Below, piece after piece: positions 6,486-13,404 of a stretch of 13,404 nt of DNA. Each line of letters begins with the position of its first letter. The stretch's first letter is position 1. Origin of the DNA: Desulfobacteraceae bacterium (GTDB lineage Bacteria; Desulfobacterota; Desulfobacteria; Desulfobacterales; Desulfobacteraceae); the NCBI GenBank assembly GCA_015486915.1, contig WFQS01000323.1, forward strand, positions 1-13,404. The letters run 5' to 3'. The position numbers were made by a program, and so were the translations under genes. The notes under the pieces are model-generated. The model did not search any database and had not been told where the DNA came from. It worked only from the letters and a program-made list of their open reading frames with translations.

Positions 6486-8366
6486 TCAATATTTGTCAGA
6501 ATCTTTGATTCTTAGAGGCTGCCTGAGAGTCTTCAAATCCGCCTCATGGCGGTTATCCAGTATCTCGGATTTATTGATTTTTAATTTTGCCATACGGCTT
6601 TCCAGGGTAGTGGGTTTAATTCCAAGAATCTGGGCTGCACCATTATAACCGCGTACACGTCCTCTTGTCTTTAAAAGAATTTGTATAATATGTTTGCGCT
6701 GAAGTTGGTTCAATGTTAATAATTTTCCATCTTCAATAAACCCGTTTTTTTCCACTCTGAACCAGTCTCCAACCTTTAGAATATCTTCCTGGCTTAATAC
6801 TGCAGATCTCTCCAGAACATTGGCCAGTTCACGAATATTGCCGGGCCAATGGTAAATTTTTAATTTTTCCATGGTTTTTTTTGAAATATGATCAAATTTT
6901 TTGCCAATTCTTTGACTGATATGTTTGATCAGATAATCGGATAACAAAGGGATATCACTTTTCCTTTCCCTTAGCGGGGGGAGATTGACAGGAAAAACAT
7001 TGAGCCTGTAGTATAAGTCCTGCCTGAACTGCTTTTTGGCTATCATGGCTTCCAGATCACGGTTTGTTGCTGCAATAATGCGAATATCGACTTTTAACGT
7101 CTTCCCGCCGCCAATTCTTTCAAACTCGTTTTCCTGTAAGACCCTTAACAGCTTTGCCTGGAGATCAATGGGTAACTCACCAATTTCATCCAAAAAAATA
7201 GTTCCTTTATCAGCAAGCTCAAAACGGCCGATTTTAAGGGTATGAGCACCAGTAAAAGCTCCTTTTTCATGGCCAAACAATTCGCTTTCTATCAAAGAAG
7301 ACGGTATGGCAGCGCAATTTAATGTTATCAATGGCCTGTCTCTTCTAAAGGACAGATCATGAATTCTCTGGGCTACAAGTTCCTTTCCGGTACCTGTTTC
7401 TCCAAGAATCAGAACAGTTGCATTGGTACTGGCAACCTGATCAATCTGGAATAAAACTTTTTTAAAGGCCGCACTTTCTCCTATTAAATTGGAGTTTCTC
7501 CGTTTTACCTGCAGTTCTTCCTTAAGGTAAAAATTTTCATCCTGTAACCTGTCCTTAACTTTTTCCAACTCTTTATAGGCAATTTTAAGTTCTTTTTCGG
7601 TTTTTTTAATTTCAGTAATATCCCTTGCTTCAGGAATAACAAAGCGTATGTCACCATTGGCATCCTTGACAGGTTTTAATGAATTATCGAAAATATATTT
7701 TTTACCGGATTTATCAAATGTCTCCCATTCAGCCCTGACAAAATTTCCCCGGGCAGCATTTTTAAAATATTTTTTTACTTCATCCTGGAGATCTTTTGAA
7801 TGCTGGAACCATGGACATTGCCAGAAATATTTACCAATGACTTTATCTTCTGTAACTGAAATAAAATCAAGAGCTGTCTGATTTATCATCAGTAAACGTC
7901 CGTCAATATCTAACAGTCCTGTTAACTGGAAATTGTTGTTTAAAATAGCACGGATTCTTTCTTCACTGTTTATGAGGTCTGTCATTATTTTCTTGCGTTC
8001 TGAAATATCAAAAAAAATTGAACAGAAAATATCCATTTCTTCATATTTCATGCTGAAAATAATAACTTCAATGGGGATTTTTTTACCGCATTGAGTCATT
8101 GCTAAAGTTTCAAAATGATGTTTGCCCTGTTTCTTTAATTTCCGGGTGTATTCATCCGTAAACTTATTAGATCTGAAATTTGGAGAAATATCAAAGACGT
8201 TCATGGAGGTAAGTTCCTGGTAATTATACATCAACATATTACAGGCTGCATTATTAGCATGCTTTATGTTTCCATGCTCATCTAACCAGATTATACTGTT
8301 AGTGGAGAGTTGAACCGTAGTTCGCTCAATAATTTCAAGATCAAACTTATTATTTCGTTTCTCCAT
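6486..8366 (-). CDS. Sigma-54-dependent transcriptional activator with two PAS domains
   Basis: This 626-residue regulator has, in order: PAS 1 (about 14-125), PAS 2 (about 133-253), a coiled-coil linker (about 252-290), the AAA+ domain (about 295-520) and a Fis-type helix-turn-helix (about 555-600, with GYNGAAQILGIKPTTLESRM). The AAA+ motifs are intact: Walker A GETGTGKE (322-329), the sigma-54 contact loop GAFTGA (369-374), Walker B TIFLDE (389-394) and a YYRLNVFPVNLPPLRER segment (452-468). It should therefore remodel sigma-54 polymerase. There is no phospho-receiver domain; the PAS modules presumably sense a ligand or redox state directly. PAS 2 contains FWQCPWFQHS. The likely target is the outer-membrane protein gene downstream. 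The ribosome site (AAAGG, about 11 bases from the ATG) is weak, suggesting modest expression. The ligand cannot be predicted. Confidence 0.95.
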   Translation of the reverse strand: MEKRNNKFDLEIIERTTVQLSTNSIIWLDEHGNIKHANNAACNMLMYNYQELTSMNVFDISPNFRSNKFTDEYTRKLKKQGKHHFETLAMTQCGKKIPIEVIIFSMKYEEMDIFCSIFFDISERKKIMTDLINSEERIRAILNNNFQLTGLLDIDGRLLMINQTALDFISVTEDKVIGKYFWQCPWFQHSKDLQDEVKKYFKNAARGNFVRAEWETFDKSGKKYIFDNSLKPVKDANGDIRFVIPEARDITEIKKTEKELKIAYKELEKVKDRLQDENFYLKEELQVKRRNSNLIGESAAFKKVLFQIDQVASTNATVLILGETGTGKELVAQRIHDLSFRRDRPLITLNCAAIPSSLIESELFGHEKGAFTGAHTLKIGRFELADKGTIFLDEIGELPIDLQAKLLRVLQENEFERIGGGKTLKVDIRIIAATNRDLEAMIAKKQFRQDLYYRLNVFPVNLPPLRERKSDIPLLSDYLIKHISQRIGKKFDHISKKTMEKLKIYHWPGNIRELANVLERSAVLSQEDILKVGDWFRVEKNGFIEDGKLLTLNQLQRKHIIQILLKTRGRVRGYNGAAQILGIKPTTLESRMAKLKINKSEILDNRHEADLKTLRQPLRIKDSDKY

Positions 8367-8458
8367 AATGCATATTACCTTTATTAAAATTCATTATTTT
8401 TTTTATAACCTCCATGAGGCTGATATGATGTAAATTCTAAAAATACCTGTAGGTTTTT

Positions 8459-8475
8459 AAAATGAAGTTCATTTT
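8459..8475. promoter_or_regulatory. Perfect 17-bp odd palindrome in the activator leader
   Basis: AAAATGAA-G-TTCATTTT is perfectly symmetrical. It contains ATGA-N3-TCAT, the same form as ATGAGTTTCAT at 6287-6297 in the operator array. It lies just downstream of the predicted activator promoter, so autoregulation is a reasonable guess. Confidence 0.45.
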
Positions 8476-8499
8476 CTTAACTTTAATTATTTTTTGGTA

Positions 8500-8528
8500 T
8501 CTATAATAAAGCAGGAGATGTTAGTCAA
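8500..8528 (-). promoter_or_regulatory. Predicted sigma-70-type promoter of the sigma-54 activator gene
   Basis: On the - strand, TTGACT (8528-8523) is followed after exactly 17 bases by TATAGA (8505-8500). Transcription would start near 8493, giving a leader of about 125 bases. The position, between the end of the upstream operon (8582) and the activator start (8366), is right. Confidence 0.55.
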
Positions 8529-8536
8529 CAGACTAA
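8521..8536. promoter_or_regulatory. Dyad overlapping the -35 box of the activator promoter
   Basis: TTAGTC-AACA-GACTAA is a perfect 6-bp inverted repeat with a 4-base centre. It contains four of the six -35 bases. It could be an operator or, less likely without a T-run, a terminator hairpin for the MobB-ended operon. Confidence 0.35.
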
Positions 8537-8581
8537 TTATCTAAATTACCGATTCAGGATAAAAAAGAATACAGGCATGAA

Positions 8582-9109
8582 TCAGGTCCTGGTCTGTCCC
8601 ATTGTAAGTTCCATTACAAAATCGGCAAGTTTCCCGACATCCCTTCGTTTCATGCTATCGATCCCGCTCAATTCAATATTCTTTTCAATATCAATTGGGA
8701 ATTCATCATCGCTTACAATGGCTTTAACCCCTGAAAGAGCGGAAAAAAGCGGGCTCTGGTTAACTATGTCACGCCAGACTTCAATTTTACAATAGGGCCC
8801 GCTTATCCATCCCTCTATCAGTACAATATCCACATGCGTAAAATATGTTTTTATCAGTTTGTCAGGCGTATCTGCCCAGGTTCCGGGCAGGTAAACCGCA
8901 GCCATATCTTTTGTAACCATTGCGGCAGGAGTTGCACCGGCTTTTCTGTGGCAAAAGGAATCTTTACCTGGTTTATCAAGTTCATGGGCATGGGAGCTAT
9001 GTTTAATGGTGCCAACTGGAACATTTCTTTTTGTAAATTCCTTAATCAGGTCTACGATCAATGTGGTTTTGCCGCAACCAGCATGTCCTATGATATGGAC
9101 GGGTTTCAT
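8582..9109 (-). CDS. mobB: Molybdopterin-guanine dinucleotide biosynthesis adaptor protein MobB
   Basis: This 175-residue cytosolic GTP-binding protein has a P-loop at 8-16 (GHAGCGKTT) near its N-terminus. A GTIKHSSHAHELDKPGKDS segment follows (about 33-51), then KAGATPAAMVTKDMAAV and VDIVLIEGW (about 93-101), all in MobB order. MobB assists MobA in attaching GMP to molybdopterin to give the MGD cofactor used by DMSO-reductase family enzymes. Length is normal for the family. It is the last gene of the operon, 109 bases after FdhD, with an AAAAGGAA ribosome site. No mobA is in the window. The context (NrfD and 4Fe-4S subunits, MoeA-like protein, FdhD) supports a role in maturing the enzyme encoded upstream. 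Assignment is confident. Confidence 0.92.
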   Translation of the reverse strand: MKPVHIIGHAGCGKTTLIVDLIKEFTKRNVPVGTIKHSSHAHELDKPGKDSFCHRKAGATPAAMVTKDMAAVYLPGTWADTPDKLIKTYFTHVDIVLIEGWISGPYCKIEVWRDIVNQSPLFSALSGVKAIVSDDEFPIDIEKNIELSGIDSMKRRDVGKLADFVMELTMGQTRT

Positions 9110-9218
9110 TTGTTTGTTCCTTTTCCGTTAAAAAACAACACTTTTCAAAATGTAAAGATTTTCCCTTGGGAATACCCAGATCATTTAACCCTTTAAAACG
9201 GTATTGTGATTTTCTGCA

Positions 9219-10016
9219 TTACGCCATGACAAGACGATGCTCTCCGCAAAAAACTAATAAATCTTTATTGCCCCTGCCAGTGTGACACACTATGGCCATA
9301 CCAAGATTTTCAGCAAGGTCAACAGCAAGGGCTGTTGGTCCGGAAACTGCAATGATAACCGGAATCTCTGCCCTTGCAGCTTTTTGAACAAGTTCACAGC
9401 TGACCCTTGAAGAAAGAACCAGCAGGGAGCCGCGATGAAGTGTTCTGTTCTGAAAAAGTCTGCCTGTGGCTTTATCAAGTGCATTGTGACGTCCAACATC
9501 CTCCCCAAGGGACAGCAGGTTACCTTTTTCAGTAAAAATAGCTGCTGCATGGCAGCTCTGGCGATGGGTCTGGTAATCTGAAAGATTGTTAAGACAGTCA
9601 GCTGCAACTTTGGCAGCAACTCGTGAACTATCCTGAACAGGTGTTATGTTTTTCTTAAAATTATCGATGATCTGTCCGCTGGATATTCCAGGGTCTGCAT
9701 GACAATCCTTTCCATCGGATTTCAGAATATTATGAATGCGATTGATTCTTTTTTGCCCCAGCTCAACCGTTACAACATTCATATCTTCACCGGAATATTC
9801 TATATCTATAAAATCGTCGGGGGAATTAACGAGTCCTTCCCCGAGGCAAAGTCCGGCAACATGGGCAATTTCATCACCGGGCGTCCGCATGACAACTCTA
9901 TATGCTTTGCCGTTTAATCGTATTGTAAGCGGCTCTTCCCTTATAAGGTTCAGACATATTTCATGTTTTCCCAAACCGGAAATTTTTTTCATCATGCATT
10001 TTTTATAGTCAGCCAC
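9219..10016 (-). CDS. fdhD: FdhD-type sulfurtransferase for bis-MGD enzymes, with an atypical cysteine loop
   Basis: This 265-residue protein has normal FdhD length and core motifs: GDEIAHVAGLCLGEGL (47-62), HAAAIF (156-161), GEDVGRHNALDKATG (171-185), SSRVSCELVQKAA (202-214) and SGPTALAVDLAENLGM (225-240). FdhD carries sulfur from a cysteine desulfurase to the cofactor, which formate dehydrogenases need for activity. The E. coli protein uses a CxxC loop. Here the matching stretch (GKDCHADPGISS, about 102-113) has a single cysteine, C105, and an extra cysteine (C155) precedes the HAAA motif. The start is a GTG with AAAGGAG 4 bases upstream. The stop of the preceding gene overlaps that site and only 9 bases separate the two, so they are translationally close. 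The family is sure; the sulfur-relay detail is open. Confidence 0.9.
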   Translation of the reverse strand: MADYKKCMMKKISGLGKHEICLNLIREEPLTIRLNGKAYRVVMRTPGDEIAHVAGLCLGEGLVNSPDDFIDIEYSGEDMNVVTVELGQKRINRIHNILKSDGKDCHADPGISSGQIIDNFKKNITPVQDSSRVAAKVAADCLNNLSDYQTHRQSCHAAAIFTEKGNLLSLGEDVGRHNALDKATGRLFQNRTLHRGSLLVLSSRVSCELVQKAARAEIPVIIAVSGPTALAVDLAENLGMAIVCHTGRGNKDLLVFCGEHRLVMA

Positions 10017-10025
10017 ATGTCTCCT

Positions 10026-11057
10026 TTAAGCACCTTTTCCAAACGGACAATGGGGAAAGGTGCATTTTTTACAATTCATGCAAAGCCCGCCATGTCCCAG
10101 CAAAGCCAGTTCTTTTTTGCCTATATGTTCTCCTGCCATGACCCTCGGCAGTATCAGGTCCAATATTGTTATTCGATGAAACAGTCCGCAGGCAGGCACC
10201 CCGAGAAGTGGTATGTCATCAATATACGCCATAAGAAACATGGCACCGGGAAGAACCGCACTGCCGTAATACATTTCAGTTGCCCCTGCTTTACGTATAC
10301 CCGTTCTGGTAACATCATCGGGGTCCACACTCATGCCTCCGCTCAATATAATGATATCGCATTCCGAATCCAGGCATTTTAAAATAGCCTTCTTAATGTG
10401 ATTGTAATCATCCGGGGCATATTCAATGTTCAGTATTTTTGAGCCAAGGTCCTTAATTTTTTTGGACAACACCGGTGCAAAGCCGTCTTTAATTAATCCA
10501 TTGTAAATTTCACTCCCTGTTATGACCAGGCCGGCTTTCCGGTTTTTAACCGGCTGAACACTGATAGTTCCATGTTCATGTGATCCAATCAACGCTGCCC
10601 GCTCAATGGGAGTTCTTTTCATAACAAGAGGTATTGCACGTGTTGCTGCAACAAGATCACCTTTTTTAACAAGGGTATGATTATGCAGGGTTGAGCACAT
10701 AACTTCGTCGATCATATTAAACGCTGCAAGGGATGCAATATTAATGGAAAGAATGCCGTCATATGCAGCATGAAGAGTAATTTTCCCTTCCTTTGGGTCG
10801 TCATTCCATTTCACACCTTTACCGGCAAGCCCCTTTGCCAGAATGCCCGCAGCCTGATTTTCATGTATTTCATCTTCTTCCATATCTAACAGATAGAGAT
10901 GATTTTTACCAAGATTTTGAAGGTGACATATATCACCATCACAGACAGTATGGCCTTTTCTGAATGCAGGTCCCTTAAACTCACCCGGTCTTATCTCTGT
11001 AATATCATGGGCAAGAGTTGTTCCAACCGCTTTTTCTACAGGCAATTTTATCAGCAT
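10026..11057 (-). CDS. MoeA/MogA-like molybdopterin-binding protein with a C-terminal cysteine cluster
   Basis: This 343-residue protein reads as a shortened MoeA. The N-terminal part (about 1-165) starts LPVEKAVGTTLAHDITEI and includes KGHTVCDGD. A MoaB/Mog-type molybdopterin-binding domain follows (about 174-310), with GLVITGSEIYNG (176-187), DIIILSGGMSVDPDDVT (234-250) and LPGAMFLMAYIDDIPLLGVPA. The 320-343 tail has four cysteines, C326-x2-C329-x2-C332-x4-C337, ending PFGKGA. That spacing could hold an Fe-S cluster or zinc. Standard MoeA inserts molybdate or tungstate into adenylated molybdopterin and is about 400 residues, so this may be a specialised insertase or cofactor chaperone. It lies between FmdE and FdhD in the operon, with AAAGGAGA 6 bases before the ATG. 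The domain call is strong; the exact activity is inferred. Confidence 0.82.
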   Translation of the reverse strand: MLIKLPVEKAVGTTLAHDITEIRPGEFKGPAFRKGHTVCDGDICHLQNLGKNHLYLLDMEEDEIHENQAAGILAKGLAGKGVKWNDDPKEGKITLHAAYDGILSINIASLAAFNMIDEVMCSTLHNHTLVKKGDLVAATRAIPLVMKRTPIERAALIGSHEHGTISVQPVKNRKAGLVITGSEIYNGLIKDGFAPVLSKKIKDLGSKILNIEYAPDDYNHIKKAILKCLDSECDIIILSGGMSVDPDDVTRTGIRKAGATEMYYGSAVLPGAMFLMAYIDDIPLLGVPACGLFHRITILDLILPRVMAGEHIGKKELALLGHGGLCMNCKKCTFPHCPFGKGA

Positions 11058-11132
11058 ACAATCTCTCCTTTAAGATTGTGTTTAACATGTTGTGAAAGTG
11101 AAAGCATCTATCGAAGATAAAAATTTTGTTTT

Positions 11133-11792
11133 CTAAAATAAAAGCTTTGTTTCACCTGTGTCGCATATATATGTTCCGTCCTTTCCACTTGAAATTTCCC
11201 GTGGAGTTGAGAAATAAACATCTTTTGTGCATGGACGGCAAACAGGCTGATTGTCAATCATAACTTCACGGTGATCCCGCACAACCTGCCCGCACCTGCT
11301 GCATATGGTTTTAGCACAGGTGGGACCCGGCATATCATAATCCCTGATACGAATTTTAACTTCCTGCACCCTGAATAATACATAATCTGGCATGCGTTTG
11401 TATGCCTCTAATTGCTGTGCCGATTTTCCTTCTACCTCAGGAGCGTAAACACCTGCAAGATCCCTTGATTCTTCAGTGGATATGATTCTGAAGGCTCTCC
11501 CGGTTTCAAGATTTAAAAATGTGGCCGCCATGATTCCGTAATTCATGAATTTAAGGCTTCTTCTGCCAAGCTTTACACCTGTAACATGGGCAACGGCATC
11601 TCCTGCGCATCTGTCCATTTCAAGGTAAACAATGAGCTTTTTTATCTGAGTACGGGATCTGGGATTATCCAGTCCGATCAGGTTGCATCCAAGCATGGCC
11701 ATTTTAACGCCTATAACCTGACCCGCACATAAATGTCCATGTAACTCGGCGGACTCCTTTAACAGAGTATCAAAATTTTCCCCAACAGACAT
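11133..11792 (-). CDS. FmdE family protein with a C-terminal zinc finger
   Basis: This 219-residue protein has an FmdE domain at about 10-145, starting ELHGHLCAGQVIGVKMA (17-33) and including MDRCAGDAVAHVTG (59-72). A treble-clef-like zinc site follows at about 159-190 (CSRCG, C164 and C167; CRPC, C185 and C188; C159 nearby). FmdE is named after a subunit gene of archaeal formylmethanofuran dehydrogenase. In bacteria the family commonly lies beside molybdenum/tungsten enzymes and their accessory genes, and its biochemical role is not settled. No other formylmethanofuran dehydrogenase subunit is visible here, so an accessory role in metal or cofactor handling is more likely than a catalytic one. 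GGAG lies about 8 bases before the ATG. The start codon sits inside a 15-bp perfect odd palindrome (11787-11801), possibly chance. Confidence 0.88.
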   Translation of the reverse strand: MSVGENFDTLLKESAELHGHLCAGQVIGVKMAMLGCNLIGLDNPRSRTQIKKLIVYLEMDRCAGDAVAHVTGVKLGRRSLKFMNYGIMAATFLNLETGRAFRIISTEESRDLAGVYAPEVEGKSAQQLEAYKRMPDYVLFRVQEVKIRIRDYDMPGPTCAKTICSRCGQVVRDHREVMIDNQPVCRPCTKDVYFSTPREISSGKDGTYICDTGETKLLF

Positions 11793-11893
11793 TTAATGTC
11801 TCCTTTTTTTTATTTTTATATCCTCGGTATTTTTTTAATTATTCTGGTTTTTAAAATTTATTTTATTCAGTCTGACTTCCGGTTTGGCTGTCT

Positions 11894-11929
11894 GGCGGTC
11901 CCCTTAAAAAAGAATTTTTGGAAACCGCC
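11894..11929. repeat. Stem-loop in the NrfD-FmdE spacer
   Basis: GGCGGTCC and GGAAACCGCC pair (6 bp, then GG/CC after a small bulge) around an AT-rich loop, about 30 bases after the NrfD stop on the - strand. No T-run follows, so read-through is likely. It may mark an mRNA processing or stability site that sets different levels for the structural and maturation genes. The rest of 11793-11958 is AT-rich with no other clear feature. Confidence 0.35.
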
Positions 11930-11958
11930 GGAAAACCTTTGTTTTAAACCACAATTCT

Positions 11959-12849
11959 TTAAACCATGGAATGAGTTAAAGGAGGGGCGTAAAGGGCAGA
12001 TTTAAATAAAATAAACTTAAGTGCGAAATCTCCGATCAGCTCCATAATGGCCACAAGAAGCAGTATAAAAATTGACACGGAACCGGTTAATGCGAGAAGT
12101 CCTGCTCCTATAATTCCCACCAGAATAACATAGCCGAGAAACCACTTTGCGTATTCTCCGAAAATCAGCTGTTTAATCGTCATTTTTCCAGTACTGTTCT
12201 GATAAGCTGCACCATGAAGCATGCTTAAAATTGATATAAAGGTGATTACTATGAAAAACAACTCTGCTGTTTTTAAAAGCTTTAATGCACCGGGATCAGC
12301 TGCCAGAAACGAGTTTGCACCAAAAAGAATCGTTATGGTTACTCCGCCCATAAGTCCGTAAACAAGGCATATAACAGGCCAAAGACCTGAATCCCAGAGA
12401 GGAATGGAAGGAGAGTTAGACAAAATAAATCCAAGATAGATCATCACAATAAAGCATCCCGTCATGGCAAGGAAAAGCACAACTCCTCCTGCAAAAGGCC
12501 CGAGAAATGGCCACGCCAGATTAATTATATGTATAAAACCAAATCCTGTAAAAAGGATGGCCCCGAAAACACCGCGGCTGATCCATGCACTTTCCAGATG
12601 CATAATTGCCCTCCAGAATCTTTTCGGTTTTCCAAGATGCATGAGAAGGGCTGCCGGTTTAAAAAAAGTTGTCAAAAACCAGCCGAAAATCATACCCGGC
12701 ATGTAATTATAAAATGCCGAGACAAAAAAAGTGCCTGCACCCACATCACCGAAGAAAAATGCAAGAGCTATTTTCCAGCCCCATGCATCCTGCTGTCTGT
12801 ACCCGACTTTAAACTCATCTCCAACTATATCGTATGTTCTTAAACTCAT
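11959..12849 (-). CDS. NrfD-type membrane subunit of a molybdopterin oxidoreductase complex
   Basis: This 296-residue integral membrane protein has about eight hydrophobic helices (near 23-45, 53-72, 90-112, 119-142, 154-178, 194-213, 236-256, 259-282). It has the NrfD-type loop HLGKPKRFWRAIMHLESAWISRG (about 71-93), read here as two adjoining pieces, and an N-terminal GYRQQDAWGWKIALAFFFGDVGAG (about 16-39), likewise. NrfD/PsrC subunits anchor the complex and exchange electrons with the quinone pool without haem. It lies 25 bases after the 4Fe-4S subunit, with AGGAG 7 bases before the ATG, so the two are one unit. The enzyme's substrate (formate, polysulfide, thiosulfate or other) cannot be told without the catalytic subunit, which is outside the window. 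Confidence 0.92.
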   Translation of the reverse strand: MSLRTYDIVGDEFKVGYRQQDAWGWKIALAFFFGDVGAGTFFVSAFYNYMPGMIFGWFLTTFFKPAALLMHLGKPKRFWRAIMHLESAWISRGVFGAILFTGFGFIHIINLAWPFLGPFAGGVVLFLAMTGCFIVMIYLGFILSNSPSIPLWDSGLWPVICLVYGLMGGVTITILFGANSFLAADPGALKLLKTAELFFIVITFISILSMLHGAAYQNSTGKMTIKQLIFGEYAKWFLGYVILVGIIGAGLLALTGSVSIFILLLVAIMELIGDFALKFILFKSALYAPPLTHSMV

Positions 12850-12874
12850 AATTTACTCCTGCATGGTTTGATTG

Positions 12875-13404
12875 TTAATCCACATAAAAGACTTTTGGTT
12901 TGGTGTTAAGTTCTGCCAGAGGCTGATAACCCTTTCTTGCCTGGATAAGTTTGCGTGGTTTGCTTTCAGGGTCATTCAGGTCACCAAAAATCCGTGCTTC
13001 TGTCGGACATACAACACAGCAGGCCGGATCAAGTCCCTGGCCGATTCTCTCATGACAGAAAGTACATTTTACTGCTGTTCCCGGTTGGAATCTGGGATAC
13101 CCCTGTTCCTCAAAAGGAGTGATATTATTACTCTTATACAACCCTGTTTCAAATACTTCAGCATCGAGTTTTATTCTGCTCTTATAAGGGCATGCAGTAA
13201 TACATGCACCACAGCCAATACATTTGTCTCCGTCCACAAGAACCAGTCCGTCATCGGTAATATAGGTTGCCTTGGTGGGACACACCCTTTCACATGGCGG
13301 ATCTTCACAGTGATTGCATATTGTCGGGATAAAAGCCCTTGTCACATTGGGATAAGTCCCTATTTCTTCGCTTAATGTCTTTGTCCACATTACACCCGAT
13401 GGAA
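12875..13404 (-). CDS. 4Fe-4S electron-transfer subunit (NrfC/PsrB/DmsB-like), N-terminus beyond the window edge
   Basis: The frame runs open to the right edge. The codons before the ATG at 13390 read PSGV, which continues the usual PPGVxW motif of this family, so that ATG is internal and the true start, with the first cysteine group, is off the window. From that internal Met, three cysteine groups are visible: C25/C28/C33/C37 (CNHCEDPPCERVCP), C57/C60/C63/C67 (CIGCGACITACP) and C109/C112/C124/C128 (CTFC...PACCVVCP). With the missing group this gives the usual four 4Fe-4S clusters that wire a molybdopterin catalytic subunit to the membrane partner. The stop lies 25 bases before the NrfD gene. 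It is the most upstream visible gene of the operon. Confidence 0.93.
   Translation of the reverse strand, partial: PSGVMWTKTLSEEIGTYPNVTRAFIPTICNHCEDPPCERVCPTKATYITDDGLVLVDGDKCIGCGACITACPYKSRIKLDAEVFETGLYKSNNITPFEEQGYPRFQPGTAVKCTFCHERIGQGLDPACCVVCPTEARIFGDLNDPESKPRKLIQARKGYQPLAELNTKPKVFYVD

Noticed and set aside
8365..8415. Small open frame starting at the ATG 8415-8413 on the - strand, upstream of the activator
   Set aside because: It lacks a ribosome site, is Lys/Asn-rich as expected by chance in AT-rich DNA, and overlaps the activator start.
9156..9175. TTCCC/GGGAA dyad between fdhD and mobB
   Set aside because: The 2-base centre leaves little room for a loop and no T-run follows, so it is not counted as a terminator.
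9290..9619. 109-codon open frame on the - strand inside fdhD
   Set aside because: It is an out-of-frame shadow of fdhD, whose own frame has clear conserved motifs.
12464..12843. Two open frames on the + strand opposite the NrfD gene
   Set aside because: They are antisense shadows of a protein with clear NrfD helices. Their translations are rich in Lys/Pro/Arg without recognisable domains.

Overview
The window is AT-rich bacterial DNA. Its gene content (a PAS-domain sigma-54 activator, a SphA/MetA-type outer-membrane protein, FdhD, MobB, FmdE and an NrfD/ferredoxin membrane oxidoreductase) fits an anaerobic, Gram-negative, sulfate-reducer-like organism, most plausibly Desulfobacterota (Desulfobacteraceae-like). 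That placement is inferred from gene families, not from a marker gene.

Layout. On the + strand are the 3' part of an SBF-like transporter (1-723) and an M24 metallopeptidase (828-2015). Everything else is on the - strand, so 2016-2153 is a convergent junction. Read in the direction of transcription (right to left), the - strand has three blocks. (1) 13404-8582 is the downstream part of an operon: a 4Fe-4S electron-transfer subunit (cut by the window edge), an NrfD membrane subunit, an FmdE-type zinc protein, a MoeA-like molybdopterin-binding protein with a C-terminal cysteine cluster, FdhD and MobB. Together these look like the electron-transfer and maturation part of a molybdenum/tungsten bis-MGD oxidoreductase. 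Its catalytic subunit is not in the window and probably lies to the right. (2) 8528-5007 holds a sigma-54 enhancer-binding regulator with two PAS domains, followed by an outer-membrane channel-like protein. The roughly 500-base spacer between them carries three operator-like dyads exactly 30 bp apart, a near-consensus -24/-12 element and two perfect leader hairpins. (3) 4722-2154 holds a methyl-accepting chemotaxis protein followed 16 bases later by a periplasmic solute-binding protein with no ABC permease or ATPase nearby.

How the parts may work together (inference). The PAS regulator probably senses a small ligand or redox state and switches on the outer-membrane protein gene through the phased sites. 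The chemoreceptor and binding protein may form a sensing pair. The accessory proteins at 8582-11792 would insert or sulfurate the cofactor of the enzyme anchored by NrfD.

Longer non-coding stretches. 4606-5006 has a possible promoter for the chemoreceptor gene and two inverted repeats. 5979-6485 is dense with regulatory-looking structure. 8367-8581 has a good sigma-70-like promoter and two palindromes. 11793-11958 has one hairpin. I see no tRNA, rRNA, CRISPR array, transposase or integrase in the window.
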